A stretch of 64,000 nucleotides of DNA, taken from the NCBI RefSeq assembly GCF_001894805.1, contig NZ_BCWX01000003.1:372001-436000 (forward strand). The letters are read 5' to 3'. Origin of the DNA: Rhodococcus globerulus NBRC 14531. GTDB taxonomy: Bacteria; Actinomycetota; Actinomycetes; Mycobacteriales; Mycobacteriaceae. A model generated the notes under the pieces. The model was given only the letters and a program-made list of their open reading frames with translations, did no database searches and was not told the origin of the DNA. Positions 42,791 through 51,180 of this stretch are shown piece after piece. A program made the translations under genes and the position numbers. Each line of letters opens with the position of its first letter. The stretch's first letter is position 1.

Positions 42791-42841
42791 AGCAGTTGCA
42801 CTGTTACAGCAGTTGCACTGTTACAGCAGTTGCACTGTTAC
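42791..42841. repeat. Three perfect 17-bp tandem repeats
   Basis: Unit AGCAGTTGCACTGTTAC at 42791, 42808 and 42825, no mismatches. The third copy overlaps the stop codon (42838-42840) of the minus-strand reductase gene, directly beside a terminator. Confidence 0.9.
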
Positions 42842-43848
42842 AGCGTGACAACCATCTTGCCGGTGTTCGCGCCGCGCATCAGATCGATGAACGCCTGCGG
42901 GGCATTGTCGAGACCTTCGACTTTGGTCTCGTCCCACGCAATCTTGTTGTCGGCGAGCCACCCCGCCATGTGGGTGCGGAACTCGGGGCCGAGATGGCGG
43001 TATCCGCCAACCAGGAATCCGCGCAATGTGAGCTGCTTGCCGATCGCTGCCGCCAAGTTGCTGGGGGCAGTGGGCTTTTCGGTGGTGTTGTACTGAGCGA
43101 TGGCTCCGCACATCGCGATTCGGCCGCCAGAATTCATGGCGTCGATAGCCGCCTCGAGATGTTCACCGCCGACGTTGTCGAAGTAGACGTCGATTCCGTC
43201 GGGTGCGGCAGCGGCGAGAAGTTCGGTGACCGGTCCGTCGTGGTAGTCGAACGCGGCATCGAAGCCGAGTTCGAGGAGACGAGCGACCTTCGCCGGAGAG
43301 CCCGCGCTGCCGATCACACGCTTGGCACCCAGGAGCTTTGCGATCTGGCCGACCAGTGATCCGACGGCTCCTGCTGCGCCGGAGACGAATACGGTGTCAC
43401 CTTCTTTGAACTCGGCAACAGCTGTCAGTCCCGCGTACGCGGTGAGGCCCGTCATGCCGAGCGCACCGAGGTAGGCCGTGGCTGGGGCAATGGACGTATC
43501 AGCGGGAGTGACGGCTGTCCCGTCGAGAATCGCGTACTCGCGCCACCCGAGGCCGTGGACAACAACGTCTCCGACAGTGCGATCGGCGGACTTCGAGGCG
43601 ATAACTTCTCCGACTGCGCCACCGTCGAGAGCCGCGCCGATCTGGAAGGGCGGCAGGTACGACTTCACGTCGTTCATGCGTCCACGCATGTACGGATCGA
43701 CCGAGATCGCGATGTTGCGCACCAGGATCTGGCCGTCTTCGAGTTCGGGAAGCTCGACCTCGACTGTGGAGAAGTTCTCGGGGGTCGGCCAACCGTTCGG
43801 CCGGGATGCAAGGTGGATCTCGCGGCTGATTGTGGGGGTGGAACTCAT
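42838..43848 (-). CDS. NADP-dependent oxidoreductase, zinc-independent MDR (curcumin/leukotriene reductase-like)
   Basis: A 336-residue cytosolic medium-chain reductase lacking zinc ligands. N-terminal catalytic domain: ISVDPYMRGRMND, the YMRG motif of leukotriene B4 12-hydroxydehydrogenase/CurA-like proteins. Cofactor loop FVSGAAGAVGSLVGQIAK (AxxGxxG) and YFDNVGGEHLEAAI, GRIAMCGAIAQYN are further signatures. It reduces alkenals/enones with NADPH. The start overlaps the stop of the ohr gene by one base (TAATG), so it belongs to the ohrR-ohr operon; that fits detoxifying lipid-peroxidation products, an inference. Confidence 0.92.
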   Translation of the reverse strand: MSSTPTISREIHLASRPNGWPTPENFSTVEVELPELEDGQILVRNIAISVDPYMRGRMNDVKSYLPPFQIGAALDGGAVGEVIASKSADRTVGDVVVHGLGWREYAILDGTAVTPADTSIAPATAYLGALGMTGLTAYAGLTAVAEFKEGDTVFVSGAAGAVGSLVGQIAKLLGAKRVIGSAGSPAKVARLLELGFDAAFDYHDGPVTELLAAAAPDGIDVYFDNVGGEHLEAAIDAMNSGGRIAMCGAIAQYNTTEKPTAPSNLAAAIGKQLTLRGFLVGGYRHLGPEFRTHMAGWLADNKIAWDETKVEGLDNAPQAFIDLMRGANTGKMVVTL

Positions 43849-44273
43849 TAATCGTCCTTACTTACTTCGAGGGTGACCTCGATGTTGCCGCGAGTTGCGT
43901 TGGAGTACGGGCACACCTGGTGCGCCTTCTCCGTCAGCTCGACGGCCTGTTCATGGGGCAAATGGGGAAGTGAAACTTCAAGCGTCACAGCAAGTCCGAA
44001 ACCGCCGGCGTCGTTCGGGCCGATGCCGACGCGAGCGCCCACCGCAGAGTCCGCAACATTGGCTTTCTCCGCTCGGGCGACCATCTGCAGTGCAGAGTGG
44101 AAGCACGCCGCATATCCGGCGGCAAAGAGCTGCTCGGGATTGGTGCCGTCGCCGCTGCCGCCCATTTCCTTCGGGATGGCCAGGCCGAGATCGAGGCGTC
44201 CGTCGGAGGTGCGGGCGTGGCCGTTGCGACCTTCGCCGGTGGCCAGTGCTTCTGCGGTGTACACGATGTTCAT
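43848..44273 (-). CDS. ohr: Organic hydroperoxide resistance protein Ohr
   Basis: Thiol peroxidase of the OsmC/Ohr fold, 141 residues, which reduces fatty-acid and other organic hydroperoxides using lipoyl or low-molecular thiols. Signatures: [20 protein letters not shown] with the peroxidatic cysteine and the second cysteine in [13 protein letters not shown]; the arginine that aligns the thiolate lies in the N-terminal part. ATG overlaps the ohrR stop (ATGA), so the two are translationally coupled. Controlled by OhrR. Confidence 0.97.
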   Translation of the reverse strand: MNIVYTAEALATGEGRNGHARTSDGRLDLGLAIPKEMGGSGDGTNPEQLFAAGYAACFHSALQMVARAEKANVADSAVGARVGIGPNDAGGFGLAVTLEVSLPHLPHEQAVELTEKAHQVCPYSNATRGNIEVTLEVSKDD

Positions 44274-44728
44274 GGCTTCTTCTTTCCGTCGACAGCGTTG
44301 GATGTTTGAAGGTGCTTACCTAGCCGGACCAGGACTTCCCGGAGTTTCACCAGTTCGTCGAGATCAAGTCCCGTTGCCTCGGCGAGCGTGCGGGGTATGT
44401 CTTCTGCCTTGCTGCGCAGTGCCAAACCGCTCTCGGTCAGGTGAATCTCGACGCGGCGCTCGTCACTGGTCAGGCGTCGGCGCTCGATGAGCCCTTGGCT
44501 TTCCAGTCGCTTGAGGAGCGGCGAGAGAGTGCCGGTGTCGAGATCAAGGGCGTCGCAGATATCCCGAACGCCGCGGCCGTCGCGTTCCCACAGTGTCAGC
44601 AGGACCAGGTACTGGGGATACGTAATTCCCAGGTCCTCCAGCATGGTTCGGTAGGCGGCCGTGGTTGCTCGCGACGCCGAGTAGAGGGCGAAGCAGAGTT
44701 GGTGTTCGAGAGCGAGCGGGTTGGTCAC
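44270..44728 (-). CDS. ohrR: OhrR-type MarR-family hydroperoxide sensor
   Basis: A 152-residue winged-helix repressor. Its N-terminus [21 protein letters not shown] holds the redox-sensing cysteine at the OhrR position (LxLxxQLCFALY). [32 protein letters not shown] and [14 protein letters not shown] complete the wing. GTG 44728 is chosen; a longer frame reads a TTG start at 44764, where the operator sits. The operator palindrome at 44746-44773 covers the promoter, so it autoregulates and responds to organic peroxides by oxidation of that cysteine. First gene of ohrR-ohr-reductase operon. Confidence 0.95.
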   Translation of the reverse strand: MTNPLALEHQLCFALYSASRATTAAYRTMLEDLGITYPQYLVLLTLWERDGRGVRDICDALDLDTGTLSPLLKRLESQGLIERRRLTSDERRVEIHLTESGLALRSKAEDIPRTLAEATGLDLDELVKLREVLVRLGKHLQTSNAVDGKKKP

Positions 44729-44745
44729 AAGAAATACTGTAGCGC

Positions 44746-44773
44746 ACAGTTTAGTTGTGCGCAACCTAGCTGT
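44746..44773. promoter_or_regulatory. Candidate OhrR operator
   Basis: A 28-bp imperfect palindrome (9 of 12 arm positions match) centred on TGCG, ACAGTTTAGTTG / CAACCTAGCTGT, overlapped by a perfect GCGCACA-N7-TGTGCGC repeat (44742-44762). It is 18 bp upstream of the ohrR start. Confidence 0.6.
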
Positions 44774-44862
44774 GCAAAATCTATCTTGGACGCCTGCGGT
44801 CGTTCACGGAGTATTGACACGCCTGCCACCTGTCCGACGCGTGTGGACGGTACTTCTGAACG

Positions 44863-46275
44863 ATGAGCGATTCGACGGAATATGACCTGGTTGTCATCGG
44901 CTCCGGCCCGGGCGGGCAGAAGGCGGCAATCGCGGCCGCCAAGCTGGGTAAACGAGTGGCCATGGTCGAGAAGGGGAACATGCTCGGGGGAGTGTGTGTC
45001 AATACCGGCACCATTCCGTCGAAGACGTTGCGGGAGGCGGTTCTCTATCTGACCGGCATGAATCAGCGCGAACTGTACGGCGCGAGCTACCGGGTGAAGG
45101 GAAACATCACACCGGCGGATCTGTTGGCTCGAACGCAGCATGTCATCACCAAGGAGATCGAGGTGGTGAGATCACAACTCTTGCGTAACCGCGTCGAACT
45201 GCTGGTCGGGGTCGGGTCATTTGTCGACGCGCACACCATCCTCGTCGAGGATGCTTCGCGCGGCGACAAGATGACGATTACCGCGAAGTTCGTCGTGATC
45301 GCCACGGGCACACTGCCTGCGCGTCCGGCGGGCGTCTCGTTCGACAGCCACCGAGTTCTCGATTCCGACGGAATCCTGAATCTGACGTCCATTCCCGGCA
45401 CCGTGGTCGTGGTCGGCGCTGGTGTGATCGGAATCGAATACGCGTCGATGTTCGCCGCGCTCGGCACCAAGGTCACCGTCGTGGAGAAACGAACCTCGAT
45501 GCTGGACTTCTGCGACCCTGAGATCATCGAATCGCTTCGGTATCACTTGCGGGATCTGGCGGTGACGTTTCGATTCGGTGAGGAGGTGACTGCCGTCGAC
45601 GTCGGCGCCAACGGAACTCTCACCACGTTGGGTAGCGGCAAGCAGATTCCAGCCGAAACCGTCATGTATTCGGCTGGGCGTCAAGGTCTTACCGCGCCTC
45701 TGGCATTGGAGAATGCCGGACTCGAGGCCGACGACCGCGGCCGAATTTACGTGGACGAGAATTTCCGCACCAAGGTCGAGCACATTTACGCCGTCGGCGA
45801 TGTCATCGGATTCCCTGCTCTTGCAGCCACTTCCATGGATCAGGGTCGACTGGCGGCGTATCACGCGTTCGAAGAACCTGGCGCGAAGTTGATGGATTTG
45901 CAGCCTATCGGCATCTACTCGATTCCCGAGGTGTCATATGTCGGCGCAACCGAGGTCGACTTGACCGAGGAATCGGTGCCGTACGAGGTCGGGGTGTCGC
46001 GCTACCGCGAACTTGCCCGCGGTCAGATCGCCGGCGACTCATACGGAATGCTGAAAATTCTGGTATCCACGGACGACCTCAAGTTGCTCGGGGTTCACAT
46101 CTTCGGTTCGGGAGCAACAGATCTCGTCCACATCGGACAGGCGGTCATGGGGTGCGGCGGTACCGTGGAATACCTTGTGGATGCGGTCTTCAACTACCCG
46201 ACGCTGTCTGAGGCGTACAAGGTTGCTGCCCTCGACGTGATGAACAAGATCAGGGCCCTCAAGCAGTTCCAGTAG
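44863..46275 (+). CDS. sthA: Soluble pyridine nucleotide transhydrogenase
   Basis: FAD-dependent cytosolic enzyme of 470 residues that equilibrates NADH/NADP and NADPH/NAD. FAD loop [16 protein letters not shown] (residues about 8-23), active-site region [18 protein letters not shown]: only one of the two usual disulfide cysteines is present, as in SthA, which separates it from dihydrolipoamide and glutathione reductases. NAD(P) loop [50 protein letters not shown], and a C-terminal dimerisation domain ([10 protein letters not shown]...[10 protein letters not shown]) match. Divergent from ohrR, so both may be part of oxidant defence. Confidence 0.95.
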   Translation: MSDSTEYDLVVIGSGPGGQKAAIAAAKLGKRVAMVEKGNMLGGVCVNTGTIPSKTLREAVLYLTGMNQRELYGASYRVKGNITPADLLARTQHVITKEIEVVRSQLLRNRVELLVGVGSFVDAHTILVEDASRGDKMTITAKFVVIATGTLPARPAGVSFDSHRVLDSDGILNLTSIPGTVVVVGAGVIGIEYASMFAALGTKVTVVEKRTSMLDFCDPEIIESLRYHLRDLAVTFRFGEEVTAVDVGANGTLTTLGSGKQIPAETVMYSAGRQGLTAPLALENAGLEADDRGRIYVDENFRTKVEHIYAVGDVIGFPALAATSMDQGRLAAYHAFEEPGAKLMDLQPIGIYSIPEVSYVGATEVDLTEESVPYEVGVSRYRELARGQIAGDSYGMLKILVSTDDLKLLGVHIFGSGATDLVHIGQAVMGCGGTVEYLVDAVFNYPTLSEAYKVAALDVMNKIRALKQFQ

Positions 46276-47278
46276 ACAATGATGTCAGGTGGCGGTGAAG
46301 GCGGTTGATCGACGGATTCCCGATCGTGCGCCGGCCTTCGAGCCGCACTCTGCTCGGAGTAGTGCCGTAGTAAGCCTCGAAGGCTCGTACGAAGTGCGGT
46401 TTTGACGTGAATCCCCAACGGCGAGAGATATCTTCGACGGACGCGTCGGCGGAATCCGGTGTCGTCAGTTCGCGGTACGCATGTTCTAGTCGCTTACGGC
46501 GGATCACCTGCGCAATCCCACCGTCGTCGTTGAACGCACGGTAGAGCTGCGCCCGGGAGACTGCCAGTGCAACGCAGATTGTCGTAGGGCTGAGCCAACT
46601 CTCGCCGAGATGATCGAGAATGTACACCAGGGCGCGCGCTCGAAGATCCTCCGGAGGTGCTCGAAGTTGTTGCTCGGGTGCAACGTGCCCCACACTGGCT
46701 TTCAGCAGCGATTCGACAACGTTTTCGTACTGCGCCGCGCCAGCGAAGTCGAGGTGTGGGAGTGCGTCCGAGATCGACTGCAGGCACTGCGAGAAAACTA
46801 CCGCGGGCATGCCCGTCAGGACGGTGCCGTGCAAGGAGCGACCGTGCGACGAGGCCTCGACGAGTGCACGCGGCACAACCAGACTGATCGTGCGGGCAGT
46901 GCGCTGTGAGTGTGTCCGGACGCTCGCGCGAAGCGGTTTGCCTAAATCGACAAACGAGACCTCGTTCGTCCGGACGAGAAAGTCGACACCGTCGGCGTCG
47001 CCGCCCATCGCGCCGGCGGTCCACGCCTGGACCACGTAGTGATCGTCCAGTTCGCTTTCCGTGATCAGTCGACGGTTTCGTACGTAGTTCTGACTGTTGA
47101 CGGTGGTCTCGCCGATCAGTGACGTCCCGGTGGCAGTACCCGAGATCGTCCCGTGAAGTGGGACATCTCGGCCGGCGCGTTCGGTGACGTAGAAGGGCCG
47201 AGTCGCTGCTCGCCAGTAGTCGTCACGGTCCGCCGCGTCCACAAATCCCGTGGATATGTCAATCCGGGGCTCAATCAT
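46259..47278 (-). CDS. AraC-family regulator
   Basis: A 339-residue regulator. N-terminal ~200-residue AraC-binding-like domain with [30 protein letters not shown], then a C-terminal double [29 protein letters not shown] and [32 protein letters not shown]. The pattern is that of OruR/ChnR/NdfR-like regulators of catabolic genes. Stop lies 17 bp inside the 3' end of sthA, a convergent overlap. ATG 47278 has no clear ribosome site. It is divergent from the large LuxR gene; target unknown. Confidence 0.9.
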   Translation of the reverse strand: MIEPRIDISTGFVDAADRDDYWRAATRPFYVTERAGRDVPLHGTISGTATGTSLIGETTVNSQNYVRNRRLITESELDDHYVVQAWTAGAMGGDADGVDFLVRTNEVSFVDLGKPLRASVRTHSQRTARTISLVVPRALVEASSHGRSLHGTVLTGMPAVVFSQCLQSISDALPHLDFAGAAQYENVVESLLKASVGHVAPEQQLRAPPEDLRARALVYILDHLGESWLSPTTICVALAVSRAQLYRAFNDDGGIAQVIRRKRLEHAYRELTTPDSADASVEDISRRWGFTSKPHFVRAFEAYYGTTPSRVRLEGRRTIGNPSINRLHRHLTSLSTGTA

Positions 47279-47520
47279 GGGCACGCGGGGGATGTTATGT
47301 GAAATAGGCCAGGTCAGGGGCGCTTTCCGGAAAATAGCAGAGATAAGTGATCGGCGCCACAATGCGAGACAAAACGGGCATGAAATGGAGACGCTTCGCA
47401 TTCACACTGCGGTGGACATGGGCCTATGGTCGAGACTATGCGCGGATCTGTGTGGAATTTCTGCTCGGGCCGGGGGTTTGCCTCCCGGTTTCGGGGCGTG
47501 CCCGCAGTAGGGCTCGCGTA

Positions 47521-50166
47521 GTGCCCGGATCGAAGTCGGACCCGATCGACCGCAAGCCCAGAAGTCGTGTCTCCGTGCGCCGCAGGCTGCTGGGGGCCGC
47601 GTCGTCGACGCCCCGTGCTCGACTCGTCAAGCTGATGCAATCGCCGTCGGGATTGACTGTTCTCGACGCTCCCCGTGGGTTTGGTAAAACCGCACTCGCC
47701 GGGTTGTGGTTGTCGGCCCCGGCTCCATTGCCGAATCGGCCGGTGGTGTGGGTGCCTGCGCCTGATGCGCCCACAAATCACATCGACTACTGGGACAAGG
47801 CACTGACCGTCATTCAGGATTCCTGCGAGGCAGTTCCGAGGCTCGCGGATAATCACGCGTACCCCGAACGCAAGATGCGCGAGTATCTTGCGGCATCGAC
47901 GGTGCCGTTCGTGGTGGTGTTCAACCGGGTGGATCTGATCGAGGGGCATGGCCTCGGTGAGCGGCTCACTGCCCTGATCGACGACGTGCCGGGATTGAAA
48001 ATAATTGTCACACTGCAAGATCGAGCATCCGTGGAGGTCCTGGACAACGTCCGCATCGAGGAGAGCCTGACCGTAGACGATTTGCGATACACACCGGACG
48101 AAGCAGTGGCACTGTTTTCCGGAGCCGGTATTGCCGTGCCTGCCGATGTTGTCCACTCGATCTGCGGGCGGTTGGCGGGTGTACCCGCGCTGATGAAGGT
48201 GGCTGTGGATGTCGTGAGCGGGCTTCCGGAGCGCTCCCGTAGCCGCGAGATAATTATGCAGCGCATCGATCTGGCGCTCTACGGCTACACAAAGCGCCAG
48301 GTGCCTCCGAAGGCTGCGCGTACCGAGTTGTCGAATTTCACGCTTCGAATCGCTGCGGCGCGGACTGTTACCGTGGCAACAGCGCAGTTGTTGGTCCCGG
48401 GGGTCGACGTTGCCCCGCTGATGAATCGGCTCGAATCGTCCGCCTTGTTGTTCCGCGACCGGCATCGGGAGAATTGGTATTTTCCTCCTGCCGTTCGTGA
48501 AGCGCTGATGAGGATCGACGACGAAACCGGCGGTGCTTCCAGGGAGCGGTTGCTCCTACTGTCGCGGTATTGCCTCGACCACGGTGATATCGCCGATGCG
48601 GTCCACTACGCAATCGACGCGCAGGACTGGTCGGAGGTCGCTGCCATTCTCAGCCGGCACTGGGCGGATCTCCTGGTAGCGCATTCCGGGTTGCTCCGAA
48701 AAGCTATGTGGTCCATGCCGGAAGAGATCATGTCGGCAAGTCGTTCCATGCAGGTCGGGCGCGACATGCTGGAGTTCCGGTTGCGTACACCCTCCGTGGA
48801 TCTCGACACCTACAACACGGAGTCCTCGGAACTTGCGGACGTCGCTGCGATGACCGACGTGCTCGCCCAACTGAACAGCGGAACGGTTCAAGTTATCGTG
48901 TTGCGCGCATCGGGAGAGCACGGGCGATCAGCCGACGTCGCACGCACTCTCGTCGATATCGCGGACTATCTGGATGTCGGCCGGATCGACGAGTTCAGAA
49001 GTCAGCTACCAGCTCTGCGTCTGATCTGGGGTGTCGCATTTCAACTTGTCGGCAATGTCGACGACGCAGCCACACAATTGGCGATCGCATACCAGGATGC
49101 GCTTCACAGCGGTCCACGTTTTGTTGCGCGACATTCAGCCGGCAATGCGGCGCTCAATGAGGTTCTGCGCGGCAGACTTTCGGAGGCGTCGCAATGGCTT
49201 CTCGCGGAAGGGGTAGAACCCGACGTTCCCGGGTGGCTGGGACCGCCGTCCCATATCGGCGGCGCAATCGCCCGGCTCTTGATTGCGTTGGATACGTTGG
49301 ATCTTTCCGCGGCTGCTGCGGCGATCGAGATTCTCGACGGTATCTCGCCGGCTGGCGACGTGTGGGCCTTCGAAGCGTATGCCCGGACGCGGTGGGCATT
49401 GGCTCGGCGCGATCCTTTCGCGGGGCTGGTCACTCTTCAACGCGCCGGCGCCGCAAACGAACCGCCCGTCAACTGTGGCGTCTCGAGCGGTGCCGCAATG
49501 CTGAGCGCCGCGCGCATCGATTTGCTCCTCGCCGCCGGTGAAGGCGCCAAGGCAATTGGCGAGGCTGCGGTTCTCGGGGACCACTTGCCGATAGTGCAGG
49601 TCTCGGCGGCACGTGCCTACTTTCTGACGGGGAACCCTGAGCGAGCCCTGCAACTATGCCGGGCAATCGACTGGAGCGCAGATTTCTATCCCAGGGTGCA
49701 TACCGAGGCGAAACTGGTAGAAACCGCGGCATATCACAGTTTGGGCGAGTGGTCGGATGCCGGCGATTCCTGGTCCAGGGCTTGTGAATTGGTCGAGCGC
49801 ACCGGTGCTCTTTCCGCGTTCTCGACAATTCCGCGACGAGTGATCGAGGATCTCGAAACGCGCGCACCATCACGTAGCAGCTCTGTTGTCGCTTTTCTCG
49901 AATCCGAAGCGGTAGAGATGTATCCCCCGACAATCGAACGCCTGGTCCTCAGCAGGCGTGAGGCAGAAGTGCTCCGCGGATTGTCGGACGGACTGCCCAT
50001 CGCCGATATCGCCCGGAAGCTCTTTGTCACCCAGAACACGATGAAAAGTCACATTCGGCGGTTGTACCGAAAGCTCGGTGTCCATTCGCGTGACGAGGCT
50101 GTTGCCGCGGCACACCGGCTATCCTTGCTCGGCGCAGAACCGGTGCGCCAACGGTTCTCACCGTAG
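47521..50166 (+). CDS. Large ATP-binding LuxR-family regulator (MalT-like)
   Basis: About 881 residues. A P-loop reads VLDAPRGFGKTALAGLW (Walker A G-x-G-K-T). The rest follows MalT/STAND-type layout: an ATPase, a wHTH region, a helical TPR-like section (residues roughly 380-800) and a C-terminal LuxR HTH, VLSRREAEVLRGLSDGLPIADIARKLFVTQNTMKSHIRRLYRKLG. Start uncertain: GTG 47521 is the conservative choice, while frame stays open to 47347 but that upstream part is Arg/Trp-rich and unlike the rest. Convergent overlap of 9 bp with the TipA-like gene. Target unknown; a chromosome-wide integration regulator is usual for this class. Confidence 0.85.
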   Translation: MPGSKSDPIDRKPRSRVSVRRRLLGAASSTPRARLVKLMQSPSGLTVLDAPRGFGKTALAGLWLSAPAPLPNRPVVWVPAPDAPTNHIDYWDKALTVIQDSCEAVPRLADNHAYPERKMREYLAASTVPFVVVFNRVDLIEGHGLGERLTALIDDVPGLKIIVTLQDRASVEVLDNVRIEESLTVDDLRYTPDEAVALFSGAGIAVPADVVHSICGRLAGVPALMKVAVDVVSGLPERSRSREIIMQRIDLALYGYTKRQVPPKAARTELSNFTLRIAAARTVTVATAQLLVPGVDVAPLMNRLESSALLFRDRHRENWYFPPAVREALMRIDDETGGASRERLLLLSRYCLDHGDIADAVHYAIDAQDWSEVAAILSRHWADLLVAHSGLLRKAMWSMPEEIMSASRSMQVGRDMLEFRLRTPSVDLDTYNTESSELADVAAMTDVLAQLNSGTVQVIVLRASGEHGRSADVARTLVDIADYLDVGRIDEFRSQLPALRLIWGVAFQLVGNVDDAATQLAIAYQDALHSGPRFVARHSAGNAALNEVLRGRLSEASQWLLAEGVEPDVPGWLGPPSHIGGAIARLLIALDTLDLSAAAAAIEILDGISPAGDVWAFEAYARTRWALARRDPFAGLVTLQRAGAANEPPVNCGVSSGAAMLSAARIDLLLAAGEGAKAIGEAAVLGDHLPIVQVSAARAYFLTGNPERALQLCRAIDWSADFYPRVHTEAKLVETAAYHSLGEWSDAGDSWSRACELVERTGALSAFSTIPRRVIEDLETRAPSRSSSVVAFLESEAVEMYPPTIERLVLSRREAEVLRGLSDGLPIADIARKLFVTQNTMKSHIRRLYRKLGVHSRDEAVAAAHRLSLLGAEPVRQRFSP

Positions 50167-50913
50167 ATTGGTCTCCGCGTACACGGTCATCGCGTCGCGG
50201 ATCAGCTCTGCCGTACCCGGACCGTGGACGTCGTAGTTGGCGCGGAATCGTGGATCGTCGACGTACATCTGTCCCAGTCCGATAAATGCGTCGGCGCTGG
50301 GAGTCTTTCCCTGCCAACCGGTTTTGACCCAGGTGAACTGGCGGTGGGTGATGGCCTGGACGGTGTCGGATTCGGGTCCGAGCCCGTCTGCTGCGGCTTT
50401 GCCGAACGCCGCGGCGATGTCTTTGTGCGCGTTCAGGTGAGACGTCTTCTCCTGCTCGGACATCGAGCGCCACCACTTGTCGCTGCTGGTGTATACGTCG
50501 CTACCCCACCGTTCGATCACCTCGTCTTTGTATTGAGCGTGGTCGAAGCCGTCGAATACTTCTTCAGGCATGAGTGGTAGTCCTTTCTCGGTTTTTCTCA
50601 ATGTTGTTGTCACCGAATCGATCTGGCGACAAATCCGGGCGCGTTCTTGTTCGAGCAGTTCGAGGTGAGTGTGCAGGGCGGTTGTTGTGTCTCGTTCGCC
50701 GCCCAGAATCTCCGCTATGACCGGCAGTCCTAGGCCGAGTTCACGCAGCAGCAGGATTCGCTGAAGCCGAACCAGTGCTGTGTCGTCGTAGAAGCGGTAT
50801 CCACCTGCTCCCGTTCGATGGGGTTTCAGTAGTCCCAGGTCGCCGTAGTGGCGCAGGGTTCTGCTGGTGGTTCCCGCAGCTTTGGCAAGCTCTTGGATGG
50901 ACCATTCGGTCAC
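50158..50913 (-). CDS. MerR-family regulator with TipAS antibiotic-recognition domain
   Basis: A 251-residue regulator. N-terminal MerR winged helix WSIQELAKAAGTTSRTLRHYGDLGLLKPHRTGAGGYRFYDDTALVRLQRILLLRELG (about 4-60) and a dimer coiled coil (ALHTHLELLEQERARICRQIDSV). The C-terminal ~115 residues match TipAS, the thiopeptide-binding helical domain of TipA: PEEVFDGFDHAQYKDEVIERWG, then tryptophan-rich DKWWRSM and FTWVKTGWQGKTP. GTG 50913 follows GGGAG at 12 nt. Its promoter (50952-50983) is MerR-type, with a palindrome in a 19-bp spacer, implying autoactivation. Divergent to the indolepyruvate oxidoreductase gene. Confidence 0.92.
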   Translation of the reverse strand: MTEWSIQELAKAAGTTSRTLRHYGDLGLLKPHRTGAGGYRFYDDTALVRLQRILLLRELGLGLPVIAEILGGERDTTTALHTHLELLEQERARICRQIDSVTTTLRKTEKGLPLMPEEVFDGFDHAQYKDEVIERWGSDVYTSSDKWWRSMSEQEKTSHLNAHKDIAAAFGKAAADGLGPESDTVQAITHRQFTWVKTGWQGKTPSADAFIGLGQMYVDDPRFRANYDVHGPGTAELIRDAMTVYAETNLR

Positions 50914-50951
50914 TGTTTTCCACTCCCTTCCTCTATCGGTGCGCTGTATCC

Positions 50952-50983
50952 ATTGTGTAAGTTGACGTAACGTCAAGGTCAAG
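50952..50983 (-). promoter_or_regulatory. MerR-type promoter with palindrome in a 19-bp spacer
   Basis: On the minus strand: -35 TTGACC (50982-50977), 19-bp spacer containing TTGACG-TTA-CGTCAA, -10 CACAAT (50957-50952). The long spacer and central palindrome are characteristic of MerR-activated promoters. The same sequence recurs at 54715-54735. Confidence 0.7.
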
Positions 50984-51180
50984 GGGAATTTTGCACCTGA
51001 TTTCCGCGGTCGTCACGAACGCGTCTCCAGCTGACCGATTCGATGAACTAACCAGGGTGATCCAGCTCACTTGATGATCGTATTGAATAGTTCAAGCGCC
51101 CTCTGTTGACGCTTTCTCATACCTCGATAACGATCACCTGAACAGAACGAAATGTGCTGAAGACAGGAACGGTGGTCACG

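Noticed and set aside
42791..42841. CRISPR-like array
   Set aside because: The 17-bp units are directly adjacent with no spacers.
47347..47520. N-terminal extension of the MalT-like regulator
   Set aside because: Arg/Trp-rich and unlike the rest; kept only as an alternative because no ribosome site decides the start.
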